This document shows positions 18,205 through 27,345 of a DNA stretch of 64,000 nucleotides, in pieces. Both the position numbers and the translations under genes were made by a program. The stretch's first letter is position 1, and each line of letters opens with the position of its first letter. The DNA is from CBDDDW01 sp965226805. Its GTDB lineage: Bacteria > Chloroflexota > Dehalococcoidia > Lucifugimonadales > JAGWBF01. The stretch is taken from contig CBDDDW010000028.1 in assembly GCA_965226805.1 (NCBI GenBank), forward strand, positions 310,001-374,000, in the 5' to 3' direction. The notes under the pieces are model-generated. The model saw nothing but the letters and a program-made list of their open reading frames with translations. It was not told the origin of the DNA and did not search any database.

Positions 18205-18257
18205 GTGGCCAGTACGACGGTGGTCGATGGCGGGTCAGCCCTGGAGGCACGTATATC

Positions 18258-20842
18258 ATGGAGGCAGCATCAAAGTATCAAGTCCATTGTGAGCGGGTCT
18301 GCTGGCATTGCAACGCGGCGGATCTCCATTTTGAGTGTACTGACGAGCTTACTCCACCCAAGGGTCTTGTCGGCCAGGACCGGGCCCTCAAGGCGATAGA
18401 GTTCGGCTTTGAAGTGGATAAACGCGGGTACAATCTGTTCGTCAGCGGGCTTACCGGCACCGGCAAGGCCTCAGCCATAAAGAGGCACCTCCAGCTGATT
18501 ATAGACGAGCGCAAGGCCCAGGGAGTCCAGTCGCCCATATACGACTGGTGCTATGTTCACCATTTCTCCGACCCAGACAAGCCGCAAGTGCTAACACTGC
18601 CTTCCGGACAAGGTAAGCTGCTGAGTAGGACGCTGGAGGAGCTCCTGAGTCCAGTCGCCCATATACGACTGGTGCTATGTTCACCATTTCTCCGACCCAG
18701 ACAAGCCGCAAGTGCTAACACTGCCTTCCGGACAAGGTAAGCTGCTGAGTAGGACGCTGGAGGAGCTCCTGAAGAATCTGCAGGAAGAGATGCCCAAGCT
18801 GTTCAGCGGAGAGGAATACGAGCCCCAGAGAAAGCAGCTAGAGGAAGACGGCCGGGCTGGCTATCAGAAAATGCTACAAGGGCTGGAACAGGAGGTGAGG
18901 GCGGAGAACTTTGGACTCCAACTCTCTCAGGCCGGGATAAACCTGTACCCCCTGTCGAGTGAAGGCGCCCCGATCTCTCCCGAGGAGTACATGAAGCTGG
19001 ATGAGGAGGAGCGGAGGGCCATAGAGGACGGACGCGCAGGCCTGTTTCAGCAGGTTCAGGACACGATGGAGCGCCTCAAGGCTATCGAGAAAGAGACCGT
19101 GGACAAAGTAAAAGGCCTGGGCAGGGAGATCGGGGGCAGGAAGCTCTCGGAGCTGTTCATCGAGCCGGTAGCGCGGTGGGGAGATGGGCCCCAGGTCGTC
19201 ACCTATCTTGCGTCTCTGAAAGAGTATGCCCTCAACAACCTGAACCTGTTCGCTGGCGATGCCAGCCAGCAGGCGGGCGCCCTGACTCTCGGAGGCCAGC
19301 AGTTCCCCGGTACCTCCCAACGGAACCCGCTCCTGCCATTTGAGGTAAGCGTACTCGTGGACAACTCCGACACGCAAACGGCCCCCATCATCATCGAGTC
19401 CAACCCCAACTGGGGAAATCTGTTCGGGAGAATCGAGCGGCGAGCGTTCATGGGGGCGTATTTTAGCGACCACACCATGCTCAGGGCCGGTTCCGTTCAC
19501 GCCGCCAACGGCGGCTATCTGGTGCTCAACATCAGAGACGTGCTCATGAACCCCGGAGTATGGGAGGGACTCAAGCGAACCATCCGGGACAAAGAGGCCA
19601 GCCTGGAGGACCCAACCGTCCAGGTCGGGCTTCATGGCTCCCCAGGGCCTGAGGCCGCAGGCAATACCCTGGAGCGCAAAGGTAATCGTAACGGGAGACG
19701 AGCTCCTCTACCGGCAACTATCCACCTACGACCAGGAGGATTTCAGGGAAATGTTCAAGGTAAAGGCCGAGTTCGACTCCGAGCTCGACCTCACGCCGGA
19801 GAGCGTCAAAGACTACTGTGCTTTCATCTGCGGAACCTGCCAGAACGAGGGGCTCCTCCACTGCGACAGGAGCGGAGTCGCCAAGATCGTCCAATACGGC
19901 GCCAGACTCGTGGCCGACCAGACAAAGCTCTCCTCGCGCTTCGGCCAAATCCAGGACCTCCTCATCGAGTCGGACTACTGGGCCCGCAAAGATGGCAACC
20001 CACTTATCACCGAATCCCACGTCAACAGGGCCCTTAGCGAAAGGATCTACCGGCTGAATCTGGTGGAGGAAAAAATACGGAGACTCATCTCCGAAGGTGC
20101 GCTGATGGTTGACATGGGAGGGGAGGTGGTGGGGCAGGTCAACGGCCTAGTAGTGTACGACCTGGGCGACTTCAGCTTCGGGAGGCCGGCCCGCATTACC
20201 GCGAAGACCTTCGCGGGAAGGAGCGGGGTAATCAACATCGAGCGAGAGGCCCAGCTGAGCGGCAGAATCCATGACAAAGGGGTGCTGATCCTCAGCGGAT
20301 ATCTGGGCTCCAAGTTTGCCCAAAACAAGCCCCTTTCCCTCTCCGCCAGCCTCTCCTTCGAGCAGTCCTACGAAGGAGTGGAAGGAGACAGCGCCTCCTC
20401 GACCGAGCTTTACGCTATTCTGTCCAGCCTGTCGGAGCTCCCTTTGAAGCAAGGGATTGCGGTCACAGGGTCGGTGAACCAAAAAGGTGAAATCCAGCCC
20501 ATAGGGGGTGTGAACCAGAAGGTCGAGGGATTTTTCGACATCTGCCGTCTCACAGGACTAACCGGAGAGCAAGGAGTAATCGTGCCCCATCAGAACGTCA
20601 GGAACCTTATGATTAGAGATGACGTTGTGGAGGCCGTCAAGGATGGAGAGTTCCACATATATGCGGCCAGGAGCATAGACGAAGGGATTGAAATCCTCAC
20701 CGGCACCCCCGCGGGAGAGCTCCAGGCGAATGGGTCATACCCCGAAGGGACGGTAAATCACCTGGTGGACCGCCGGCTCCAGGAGCTGGCCAGCTCTCTA
20801 AGGGGCTTTTACTCAGAAGTGCTCGGGGACGGAACGAGATGA
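18258..20842 (+). pseudogene. Lon-like AAA+ protease (AAA_32 + Lon proteolytic domain), disrupted
   Basis: A LonB-like ATP-dependent protease in three frames. Part 1 (from ATG 18258, ribosome-binding site GGAGG) has a Walker A variant GLTGTGKAS. Part 2 (to about 19630) holds the helical insert and the Walker B region. Part 3 (from about 19630) carries the arginine-finger region and Lon protease domain, with catalytic Ser in GDSASSTELYAIL and Lys in GGVNQKVEGFF. The first break is an exact 124-bp tandem duplication (18524-18647 and 18648-18771); removing one copy restores frame. The second is a one-base excess near 19630, where GGG before CTTCATG would need to be GG to give GFMAPQG. Either the gene is recently dead or both lesions are sequence errors; the rest is well conserved. 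Confidence 0.85.
18524..18771. repeat. 124-bp perfect tandem duplication inside the Lon-like gene
   Basis: Units 18524-18647 and 18648-18771 appear identical. The length is not a multiple of three, so the duplication shifts the reading frame. It may be a replication-slippage event or an assembly artefact. Confidence 0.9.
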
Positions 20843-20847
20843 GGACA

Positions 20848-21540
20848 CTACAAGCGCCTTAGCCCGGGATACTCGCGGACGTCTAGCAACCACCCCACCC
20901 GCTGGACTAGCGCGGCGACTTCTTCCACCTCAAGCAGATTAATGAGCTCCAGAACTTTGCCGCAAGGGTTTTCGAGCTTTCCCGGCAGCTCGGATAGGGC
21001 CTGCAGTAAACTCTCGGGAATGGACTCCCCGGATAGTTCCCAGACGACGGTCCTCACCTTGGTCTGATAATGAAAAGTGAGGCCGTGGTCGATACCCCAG
21101 ATCTTCCCATCCGCCCCCAGTATGAAATGGGAGGCCTTGCGGTCGGCATTGTTAGCAGCAAGATCGAAGCACGCGATCATGCTCACGGCGTCGGCGTAAG
21201 ACTCCCTAATGGCGAAGTAGTTGACGCGAGGGTCGTGGTCCACCATTAGCTGCAAAGAGCCGATGCCGTAGGGACCTCCCCGGATGATGGTCGGGGGGAT
21301 GAATCGCCACCCCAGAATCTCGCTTAGGAGGTAAGCGGCGCATTCCCGTTTGTACAAGGTCCCGTCAGGAAAGTCCCACAACGGCACCTCTCCCCGTCTC
21401 GGCTTGTATACTGCGTTACAGGCCGCCGACCCGTTACGAACCTGAACAAGGAAGGTGTAGTTGGAGCCGATGGGGGATAGAACGGGCTTATCGATATCGC
21501 CGTCCCGGAGAAGCTGGAGAGATTCTTCCTGAGTGGCCAA
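20848..21540 (-). CDS. SCO1664-family (PI3/4-kinase-fold-like) protein
   Basis: A 230-residue protein matching the SCO1664 family, described as phosphatidylinositol-kinase-like. Indicative segments are AVYKPRRGEVPLWDFPDGTL (Lys of the nucleotide pocket), YKRECAAYLLSEILGW, FDLAANNADRKASHFIL and WGIDHGLTFHYQ (catalytic-loop and metal-binding Asp equivalents). Substrate unknown. It follows the DUF3090 gene by 24 bp, the same pairing known in Actinobacteria, so the two probably act together. It is convergent with the broken Lon gene, 5 bp away. Confidence 0.85.
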   Translation of the reverse strand: MATQEESLQLLRDGDIDKPVLSPIGSNYTFLVQVRNGSAACNAVYKPRRGEVPLWDFPDGTLYKRECAAYLLSEILGWRFIPPTIIRGGPYGIGSLQLMVDHDPRVNYFAIRESYADAVSMIACFDLAANNADRKASHFILGADGKIWGIDHGLTFHYQTKVRTVVWELSGESIPESLLQALSELPGKLENPCGKVLELINLLEVEEVAALVQRVGWLLDVREYPGLRRL

Positions 21541-21564
21541 TTGCGTCTCGAACCGACGACAGCC

Positions 21565-22086
21565 TCAAGCCTGGAGGGGGCCGTGGCCATTGGACCGGGG
21601 GCACATATGTCCTTCCGGGTTAATAGGTTGCCCGCAGAGCTGGCATGGGGGCCTTCCAGCCGCGCATACCTTCAGTGCCTCCTTCGCGAGCTCTTCCCCC
21701 TCGCTCATGGTGAGCCAGAAGCTCAGGGTGGCGGGGGCCCCTTCTGCTTCTTCAACGTCGTGGCCTATCAGCAGAAAGCAGTTGCTTGAGCTGTCACGCC
21801 CAAGCACCAGTTTCCCCACCTTGAAGTCCAGGCTGGTAATCGCACCGTCCCACTGGGGCTCCGGCGACTCGCTGCTTCTGGCCCTGACATCAGTGGAGAG
21901 GGAGGTGATAATCTCGTGTATATGGATAGCGAGCTGGGAGAGCTGCTCCTTCTCCAACCACAGCCTTGCCGTTGCGGCGCCGGACTCCAAGTTAAGCCGG
22001 AATGTCCTCTTTCCAGGAACACCTATTGCTTCCGCGCCGATGCGCTCCAGAGCGCCGAACCGGTATCTAGCGTCGCCTACGTCCAT
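21565..22086 (-). CDS. DUF3090 family protein
   Basis: A 173-residue protein of the DUF3090 family: the N-terminal KRTFRLNLESGAATARLWLEKEQLSQLA and the C-terminal CQLCGQPINPEGHMCPR, a treble-clef-like CxxC...C zinc site, are typical. Function unknown. In Actinobacteria the gene neighbours an SCO1664 homologue, as here, which supports the call. Start ATG 22086. First gene of a two-gene operon. Confidence 0.85.
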   Translation of the reverse strand: MDVGDARYRFGALERIGAEAIGVPGKRTFRLNLESGAATARLWLEKEQLSQLAIHIHEIITSLSTDVRARSSESPEPQWDGAITSLDFKVGKLVLGRDSSSNCFLLIGHDVEEAEGAPATLSFWLTMSEGEELAKEALKVCAAGRPPCQLCGQPINPEGHMCPRSNGHGPLQA

Positions 22087-22125
22087 ACCGTACCATGATA
22101 TTATTCGGGCATATTAAATACAAGC

Positions 22126-23775
22126 CTAGCCGAAGGCACGCCTGTGCGAGCCAGCGGTCTCTGCACAAGTTATGAACTCGAGTAACGCCGCTTTCCCGTC
22201 CTCTGTCGCTCTTCGGCCTCGCTGGATAGCCGGCCCCACCTCTGCTGGGTCCTCTACCCGCTCGGCGTAGCCCCCCAACGCCCTGGCCACTTCCGCATAG
22301 TTGCCACTCACGTCCCTGGTCCCGTAAAGGTCGTGGGACAGGGCCATACTTGTCGTCTCTATAGCCATGGTCTGGTTGTTGGAGACCATGGCCAGAATAG
22401 GCAGGCCACATCTCACCGCCGTCTCGAAGTCGAGGCCCACCATGCCAAAGGCCGCATCTCCCATCCAATGGACCGCCAGCTTGTCCGGCGACGCAAGCTT
22501 CGCCCCGATAGCGAGACCCAGCCCGGTGCCCAAGCCGTGGGACTTGCCCCACCCGATATAGCTCCGGGGCACGGTTGCACTATAGAAGGGGACCATCTGG
22601 TCCCGGGGGCTGCCAGAGTCGTGGGTCACAATGGCATCAGCCGGGTCCACTGTCCTCGTAAGCTCCCAGATGATTCGATAAGGGGTTATGGGCGCCTCGT
22701 CGGAGGTTAGCTTGGGCATCCACTCCCCCAGCCACGCATCCTTTACGGACCGAATCTGCTGGGCCGTTGAGCCGTCGTCGGGCCGGCTCTTTGCCCCCAG
22801 TCTGTCTTTGACCGCCTCGATGAGCTGACCAAGAACCAGCTTGGCATCTCCGAGAATGGGATAATCCACGTAGTAGTCCTTATTGATGTCCCGCGGGTCG
22901 CCGGTCGCCTGGATCATCACCTTCTTTGGAGGGATCGTGGTAGTCATGGGGTGGCGGGTGAGGCTAGAGCCGATGCCGAAGATCACATCGGCGTTGGTCA
23001 AGAAGTGAACGACGGGACCGGTCATCGTTGGGGCGCCCGTGCCGATGGACAACGGATGGTCCTCTGGAAAGGCGCTCTTGCCCATAAGCGTGGTCATCAC
23101 CGGCGCCTGCAGTAGCTCGGCCAGCTGCACAAGCTCCTCGGTGGCTTCGGCGTAGAGCACACCCTGCCCAGCATGGATCAAGGCACTCTTGGCCGCGACG
23201 AGGACTCCGGCCACCTCATCGATGTCCCTCGGGTTGGCGCCGGCCCTGGTGGGCTTTACCGGCCGGTAGTCCAAGGCCGACTCGTCCACCTCCTCTAGAG
23301 CAACGTCTGCGGGAATCTCTACCATTACAGGGCCCAGCCGGCCCATCTTCAGCTGGTTGAAGGCGCGGCGCATGATCTCACTTACGCGCTCCGCCCTGTT
23401 AACCACCTCTACAGACCTGGTCACCGAGGCATAAGAACGAACAGAGTTGAAGTGGGGCTCGATTCCCGCTCGCTCCCGTGAGTGGCCGAGGGGAAGCACA
23501 AGCACAGGCGCCGAATCCGAGTACGCCGTCGCTATGCCGGAGTAGGCATTTTCCGCTCCCGGCCCGTACTGCATCGCGAACACCCCAGGGGGCCGACCAT
23601 TGGAGATACGGGCAAAACCATCGGCGATGCCGACGCCCACGCGCTCCTGCCGGCAGACTATGGGCCTTATGCCCACTCCCGCGGCAGCCTCGATCATCGG
23701 GGTAGTTGGGTAGCAAGGGAGATATTTGATCCCCTCCCGCTTCAGAATCTCCGCAATGGCGTCAACCACTCTCAT
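22126..23775 (-). CDS. ThDP-dependent enzyme, acetolactate-synthase-like (paralogue 1)
   Basis: A 549-residue thiamine-diphosphate enzyme of the acetolactate synthase/benzoylformate decarboxylase superfamily. The N-terminal PYR domain has the activating Glu in CRQERVGVGIADGFAR, the middle domain spans about 190-330, and the PP domain carries the Mg/ThDP motif GDAAFGMVGLDFETAVRCGL ending in VSNN (GDG is GDA here). No regulatory subunit lies nearby and valine biosynthesis genes are absent, so it is probably catabolic with unknown substrate. It is a close paralogue of the gene at 23962. ATG 23775 has a G-rich ribosome-binding site. Confidence 0.9.
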   Translation of the reverse strand: MRVVDAIAEILKREGIKYLPCYPTTPMIEAAAGVGIRPIVCRQERVGVGIADGFARISNGRPPGVFAMQYGPGAENAYSGIATAYSDSAPVLVLPLGHSRERAGIEPHFNSVRSYASVTRSVEVVNRAERVSEIMRRAFNQLKMGRLGPVMVEIPADVALEEVDESALDYRPVKPTRAGANPRDIDEVAGVLVAAKSALIHAGQGVLYAEATEELVQLAELLQAPVMTTLMGKSAFPEDHPLSIGTGAPTMTGPVVHFLTNADVIFGIGSSLTRHPMTTTIPPKKVMIQATGDPRDINKDYYVDYPILGDAKLVLGQLIEAVKDRLGAKSRPDDGSTAQQIRSVKDAWLGEWMPKLTSDEAPITPYRIIWELTRTVDPADAIVTHDSGSPRDQMVPFYSATVPRSYIGWGKSHGLGTGLGLAIGAKLASPDKLAVHWMGDAAFGMVGLDFETAVRCGLPILAMVSNNQTMAIETTSMALSHDLYGTRDVSGNYAEVARALGGYAERVEDPAEVGPAIQRGRRATEDGKAALLEFITCAETAGSHRRAFG

Positions 23776-23912
23776 GTGCCGTTATCCCCCTTTCGTTCCC
23801 CGGTGCACTCTGGACTTACACCGCGCACGGTGCACCCCCTCCCCTCATCGTCCGCTCCTCCGGTCATCTTCCGCCACTCCACCCATGGTGCACCCACCCC
23901 GCTCGTGGTGAG

Positions 23913-23966
23913 GACCGGCAAAGGGGCTTCGCCCCTCTGCATCCCTTTCTTCACCAGCCTCCTAGC
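23913..23966. repeat. Interspersed repeat family A, truncated copy
   Basis: Contains GGCAAAGGGGCTTCGCCCCT and the following bases to CCTCCTAG, matching the 3' part of the copy at 13495-13712. It fills the gap between the two ThDP genes and overlaps the stop of the upstream one. Confidence 0.7.
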
Positions 23967-25611
23967 CGAACACCCACCTGTTGGAGCATTGTGTCTCCTG
24001 GGATGTGATGAACTCCAGCAGAGCCGCCTTGCCATCTTCGGTAGCCTTGCGGGCCCGCACGATGGCTGGGCCGATCTCGGTCGGGTTCTCCACACGCTCA
24101 GCGTAGCCGCCCATGGCCCTGGCCATATCCGCGTAGTTTCCGCCGATGTCGCGGCTGCGGTATAGCTCGTGAGACAGGGCCATAGTGCCTGTCTCGGCTG
24201 CCATGCCGGAGTTGTTGGACACAATCGCCAAGATTGGGAGGTCACAGCGGACCGCCGTCTCGAAATCCAACCCCACCATGCCAAATGCGGCGTCCCCCAT
24301 CCAGTGGACAGCCAGCTTATCCGGGGCTGCCAGCTTCGCTCCTATGGTAAGTCCCAGCCCAGTGCCCAGGCCGTGGGACTTGCCCCAGCCGAGATAGCTT
24401 CTCGGCGCCCCGGCGCGATAAAAAGGGACCATCTGGTCCCTTGGACCGCCCGAGTCGTGGGTCACGATGGCTTCCGAAGGATCGACGGTGTGGTTGAGTT
24501 CCCAGATCACGCGATAGGGATTGATGGGCACATCGTCAGAGGTGAGCTTGGGCATCCACTCTCCCAGCCACCGGTCCCATTCCGCCTTGATCTCCCCGAC
24601 CAGGGCGTCGTTGGGGGGCCTGCCCTTGCCCCCGAGACGGTCCTTGACGGCCTCGATAATCTGGCCCAACACCAGTTTGGCGTCGCCGATTATGGGGTAA
24701 TCGATGTCGTAGTCCTTGTCGATATCTCCGGGATCATTGGTAGCCTGAATCATGACTTTTCCCGGTGGAACAGGGGTGGTCAGCGCATGGCGGGTGAAGC
24801 TGGTGCCGATGCCACACACAAGATCGGCCTTGCCCAGAAAGTGGACGACGGGGCCGGTCATGGACAGAGCGCCGGTGCCTATGGAGAGAGGATGGTTCTC
24901 GGGGAAGGAGCTCTTGCCCGCCAGCGTGGTCATTAGGGGCGCCTGCACCAGCTCAGCGAGCTGCATCAGCTCATCCGTCGCCCCGGCGTATAGCACCCCC
25001 TGTCCGGCGAAGATCACGGGGGAAGTCGCCTCAAGTAGCGCCTTGGTCGCCTCATCCACGTCCGTCGGATTGCCCGCCGCCCGCGACTCCTTCACGAGCC
25101 GGTAGTCGAGGTCGGCCTCATCCATCTCCTCCAGGGCCACGTCAGTCGGGATCTCAACCATTACCGGCCCGGGCCGCCCCATTTTCAGCTTGCTGAAGGC
25201 GCGGCGCATGATCTGCGACAGGCGTTTCTTGTCATTGATCACCTCTACGGACTTGGTCACTGACCCGAAGACCCGTAGGGCGTCGAAGTGGGGCGATATC
25301 CCCGCCTTCTCTTTCGGATGCCCCGTGGGTAGGAGGAGCATTGGCACAGAGTCCGTGTAGGCCGTCGCGACCCCCGAGAAGGCGTTTTCCGCACCTGGCC
25401 CGTACTGCATGGAGAACACGCCCACCGGACGTCCATTGGACACCCGCGTGTAGCCGTCCCCGATGCCAACCCCGACACGCTCCTGCCGGCAGATGATCGG
25501 CCTCATTCCCAACTTGGCGGCGGCCTCGTGCATGGGATTGGTGGGATAGCAGGGAAAATACTGTACCCCTTCCTTTTTCAGTATTTCCGCGATGGCATCA
25601 ACGACTCTCAC
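23962..25611 (-). CDS. ThDP-dependent enzyme, acetolactate-synthase-like (paralogue 2)
   Basis: 549 residues from GTG 25611, which has GGAGG at the right distance; the longer frame to 25809 adds an implausible N-terminus. Exactly the same length as paralogue 1. Same domains: PYR with CRQERVGVGIGDGYTR (Glu), and the PP motif GDAAFGMVGLDFETAVRCDL ending VSNN. The pair arose by tandem duplication and may form hetero-oligomers or process related 2-oxo acids; the substrate cannot be read from sequence. Upstream on the opposite strand is a FAD oxidoreductase. Confidence 0.9.
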   Translation of the reverse strand: MRVVDAIAEILKKEGVQYFPCYPTNPMHEAAAKLGMRPIICRQERVGVGIGDGYTRVSNGRPVGVFSMQYGPGAENAFSGVATAYTDSVPMLLLPTGHPKEKAGISPHFDALRVFGSVTKSVEVINDKKRLSQIMRRAFSKLKMGRPGPVMVEIPTDVALEEMDEADLDYRLVKESRAAGNPTDVDEATKALLEATSPVIFAGQGVLYAGATDELMQLAELVQAPLMTTLAGKSSFPENHPLSIGTGALSMTGPVVHFLGKADLVCGIGTSFTRHALTTPVPPGKVMIQATNDPGDIDKDYDIDYPIIGDAKLVLGQIIEAVKDRLGGKGRPPNDALVGEIKAEWDRWLGEWMPKLTSDDVPINPYRVIWELNHTVDPSEAIVTHDSGGPRDQMVPFYRAGAPRSYLGWGKSHGLGTGLGLTIGAKLAAPDKLAVHWMGDAAFGMVGLDFETAVRCDLPILAIVSNNSGMAAETGTMALSHELYRSRDIGGNYADMARAMGGYAERVENPTEIGPAIVRARKATEDGKAALLEFITSQETQCSNRWVFG

Positions 25612-25924
25612 GGTTGAAACCTCCTCATAGTTACCTGAGCAATAGTCAGCTCGATTGCGGGCGAGTAGATTCAGCCCCGCCCGTAAAATCCAGCCCGTAC
25701 ATTCTACTGTCTCTCTTTGGCGCCGACAAGTAGAGACCTGGGAGAAAGTAAATCCAAAATGCCCCCATCTTTTCGGTGTGCGAAGCCATTTGTGCACATA
25801 CAGAGGCACACGATTGACGTTGCGGCGGTGTTCCTGTTACAAAAGTAAGGCAATCATCGGTGGCGAGCCCCGGAGCGGCGCCCTCGGCCGGGCTGAGGGC
25901 GCCGCCCGTCCCTAACAAAGCCAG

Positions 25925-27124
25925 ATGGGAACTCAAGCATCGGCAGAAGTAATAGTGGTAGGCGGCGGCGCCGTCGGCAGCGCCGTCGCGTATTACATTG
26001 CCTTGCAAGGGGCGCGGGTCCTGCTTCTGGACCAGGAGGGCATCGGCGCGGGAGCATCGGCCCACGCCACAGGGTCCATCAACATGCTGGGCTCTGAGTT
26101 TGCCCCCGGGGCCACCTTTCAGATGGGCCTGGAGTCATATCTTGCCATCCGGGACCTTGTTCCAGAGCTGGAGGAGGAGACCGGGATGGACCTTCTCTTC
26201 CAGAGGCGGCCATCCCTTCGCCTCGCCCTGGAGGAAGACGAGGAGCACATCATCCGGGAAATGATGGAGTGGCAAAAGGAGCTGATCCCCCTGAGCTGGA
26301 TCGACGGCGACGAGGTACGTCGGATTGAGCCCCGGCTGAGTCCGTCCATCCGAGGCGCCGTCTACGAGCAGGAGTCCATTCAGCTGGATGCTCACCGGCT
26401 GACGGTGGCGATGGCGCGGGCGGCGGAGCTTCACGGAGCCCAGGTCGGCATGAGCCGGGCGACTGGGCTGATAACGGAGCAGGGCCGCGTGAGAGGAGTC
26501 CACTGCGCGGAGGGGGACTACTCCTGCGACACCGTAGTTCTCGCAATGGGCCCCTGGAGCGGGGACAGCTCCGCCTGGCTCGACTTCCCCGTTCCCATAC
26601 GCTCCCTCAAGGGAGAACGACTTCTGATGACATATGACGGGGCTCCGCTGCCGGTGCTCATCACGTCTCCCAGGCGGGGCCACATGATCAGCCGCCGGGA
26701 CGGATTCCTCAGCGTGGGCAGCACCGGGGGCCGGGACTACGACCGGGCAGAGGCGTTCCTCGGCATCGAGTCCGACCAACAGCCCACAGAGGAAGCGCGG
26801 CTTGATCTCCAACAACGCGCCATCGACGTGTTCCCAGACGTCGAGCATGCCCAGATTGTGCAGCAGCTGGCGGGGTCCAGGCCCATGACACCGGACCGCA
26901 TGCCCCTGATAGGCCCGGTGCCGGGATGGGACGGGGTATTGCTCGCCACCGGACACGGGACCAAGGGAGTGCACCTGGCGCCGATCACCGGGAAGATCAT
27001 TGCCGGTTGGGCTCTCCGCGGGGGGCCAGGCGTATCCTTCGAGCTGGACCACTGCCTACCCGCGCGTTTCGCAGGCCTTGGCCTCAACGATTCCCAGTCC
27101 ACCGGACGCTCAGCGGATGAGTAG
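25925..27124 (+). CDS. FAD-dependent oxidoreductase (DAO/glycine-oxidase-like)
   Basis: A 399-residue DAO-family flavoenzyme, probably oxidising an amine or amino acid. N-terminal Rossmann motif VIVVGGGAVGSAVAYYIAL followed by LLLDQEGIGAGASAHATG. The C-terminus carries the second FAD contact SRPMTPDRMPLIGPVPGW and GHGTKGVHLAPITGKI. Lengths of 370-400 are normal for the group. The substrate may connect to the ThDP enzymes on the divergent strand. The stop codon TAG (27122-27124) lies inside the terminal repeat of a MITE, so the original C-terminus may have been trimmed. Confidence 0.88.
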   Translation: MGTQASAEVIVVGGGAVGSAVAYYIALQGARVLLLDQEGIGAGASAHATGSINMLGSEFAPGATFQMGLESYLAIRDLVPELEEETGMDLLFQRRPSLRLALEEDEEHIIREMMEWQKELIPLSWIDGDEVRRIEPRLSPSIRGAVYEQESIQLDAHRLTVAMARAAELHGAQVGMSRATGLITEQGRVRGVHCAEGDYSCDTVVLAMGPWSGDSSAWLDFPVPIRSLKGERLLMTYDGAPLPVLITSPRRGHMISRRDGFLSVGSTGGRDYDRAEAFLGIESDQQPTEEARLDLQQRAIDVFPDVEHAQIVQQLAGSRPMTPDRMPLIGPVPGWDGVLLATGHGTKGVHLAPITGKIIAGWALRGGPGVSFELDHCLPARFAGLGLNDSQSTGRSADE

Positions 27125-27345
27125 GGGCGACGCATGGAGCCTGTCTCAGAAGTTCCTTCTCCCCTGGCGGGAGAAGGTCAGGATGAGGGGGTGCCGACGA
27201 CAGTCGGCAGCTCGCTATCCAGAAATGACGGTTACGGGCCTATGAGAGGATCACCCTCACCTTAATCCTCTCCCATCAAAGGGAGAGGAAAGAGATCAGC
27301 GCTCCGTCATGGTAGTTATGTGACGGACTCCATGCGTCGCCCCTA
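27122..27345. mobile_element. MITE-like element, copy 1 (repeat family B)
   Basis: 224 bp with perfect 18-bp terminal inverted repeats TAGGGGCGACGCATGGAG (27122-27139 and, inverted, 27328-27345); similarity extends inwards. Internal hairpins include CTTCTCCCCTGGCGGGAGAAG. No coding capacity. The bounding TA could be a TA target site, as with Tc1/mariner-derived MITEs. A second copy in reverse orientation lies at 41119-41342. Confidence 0.8.
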
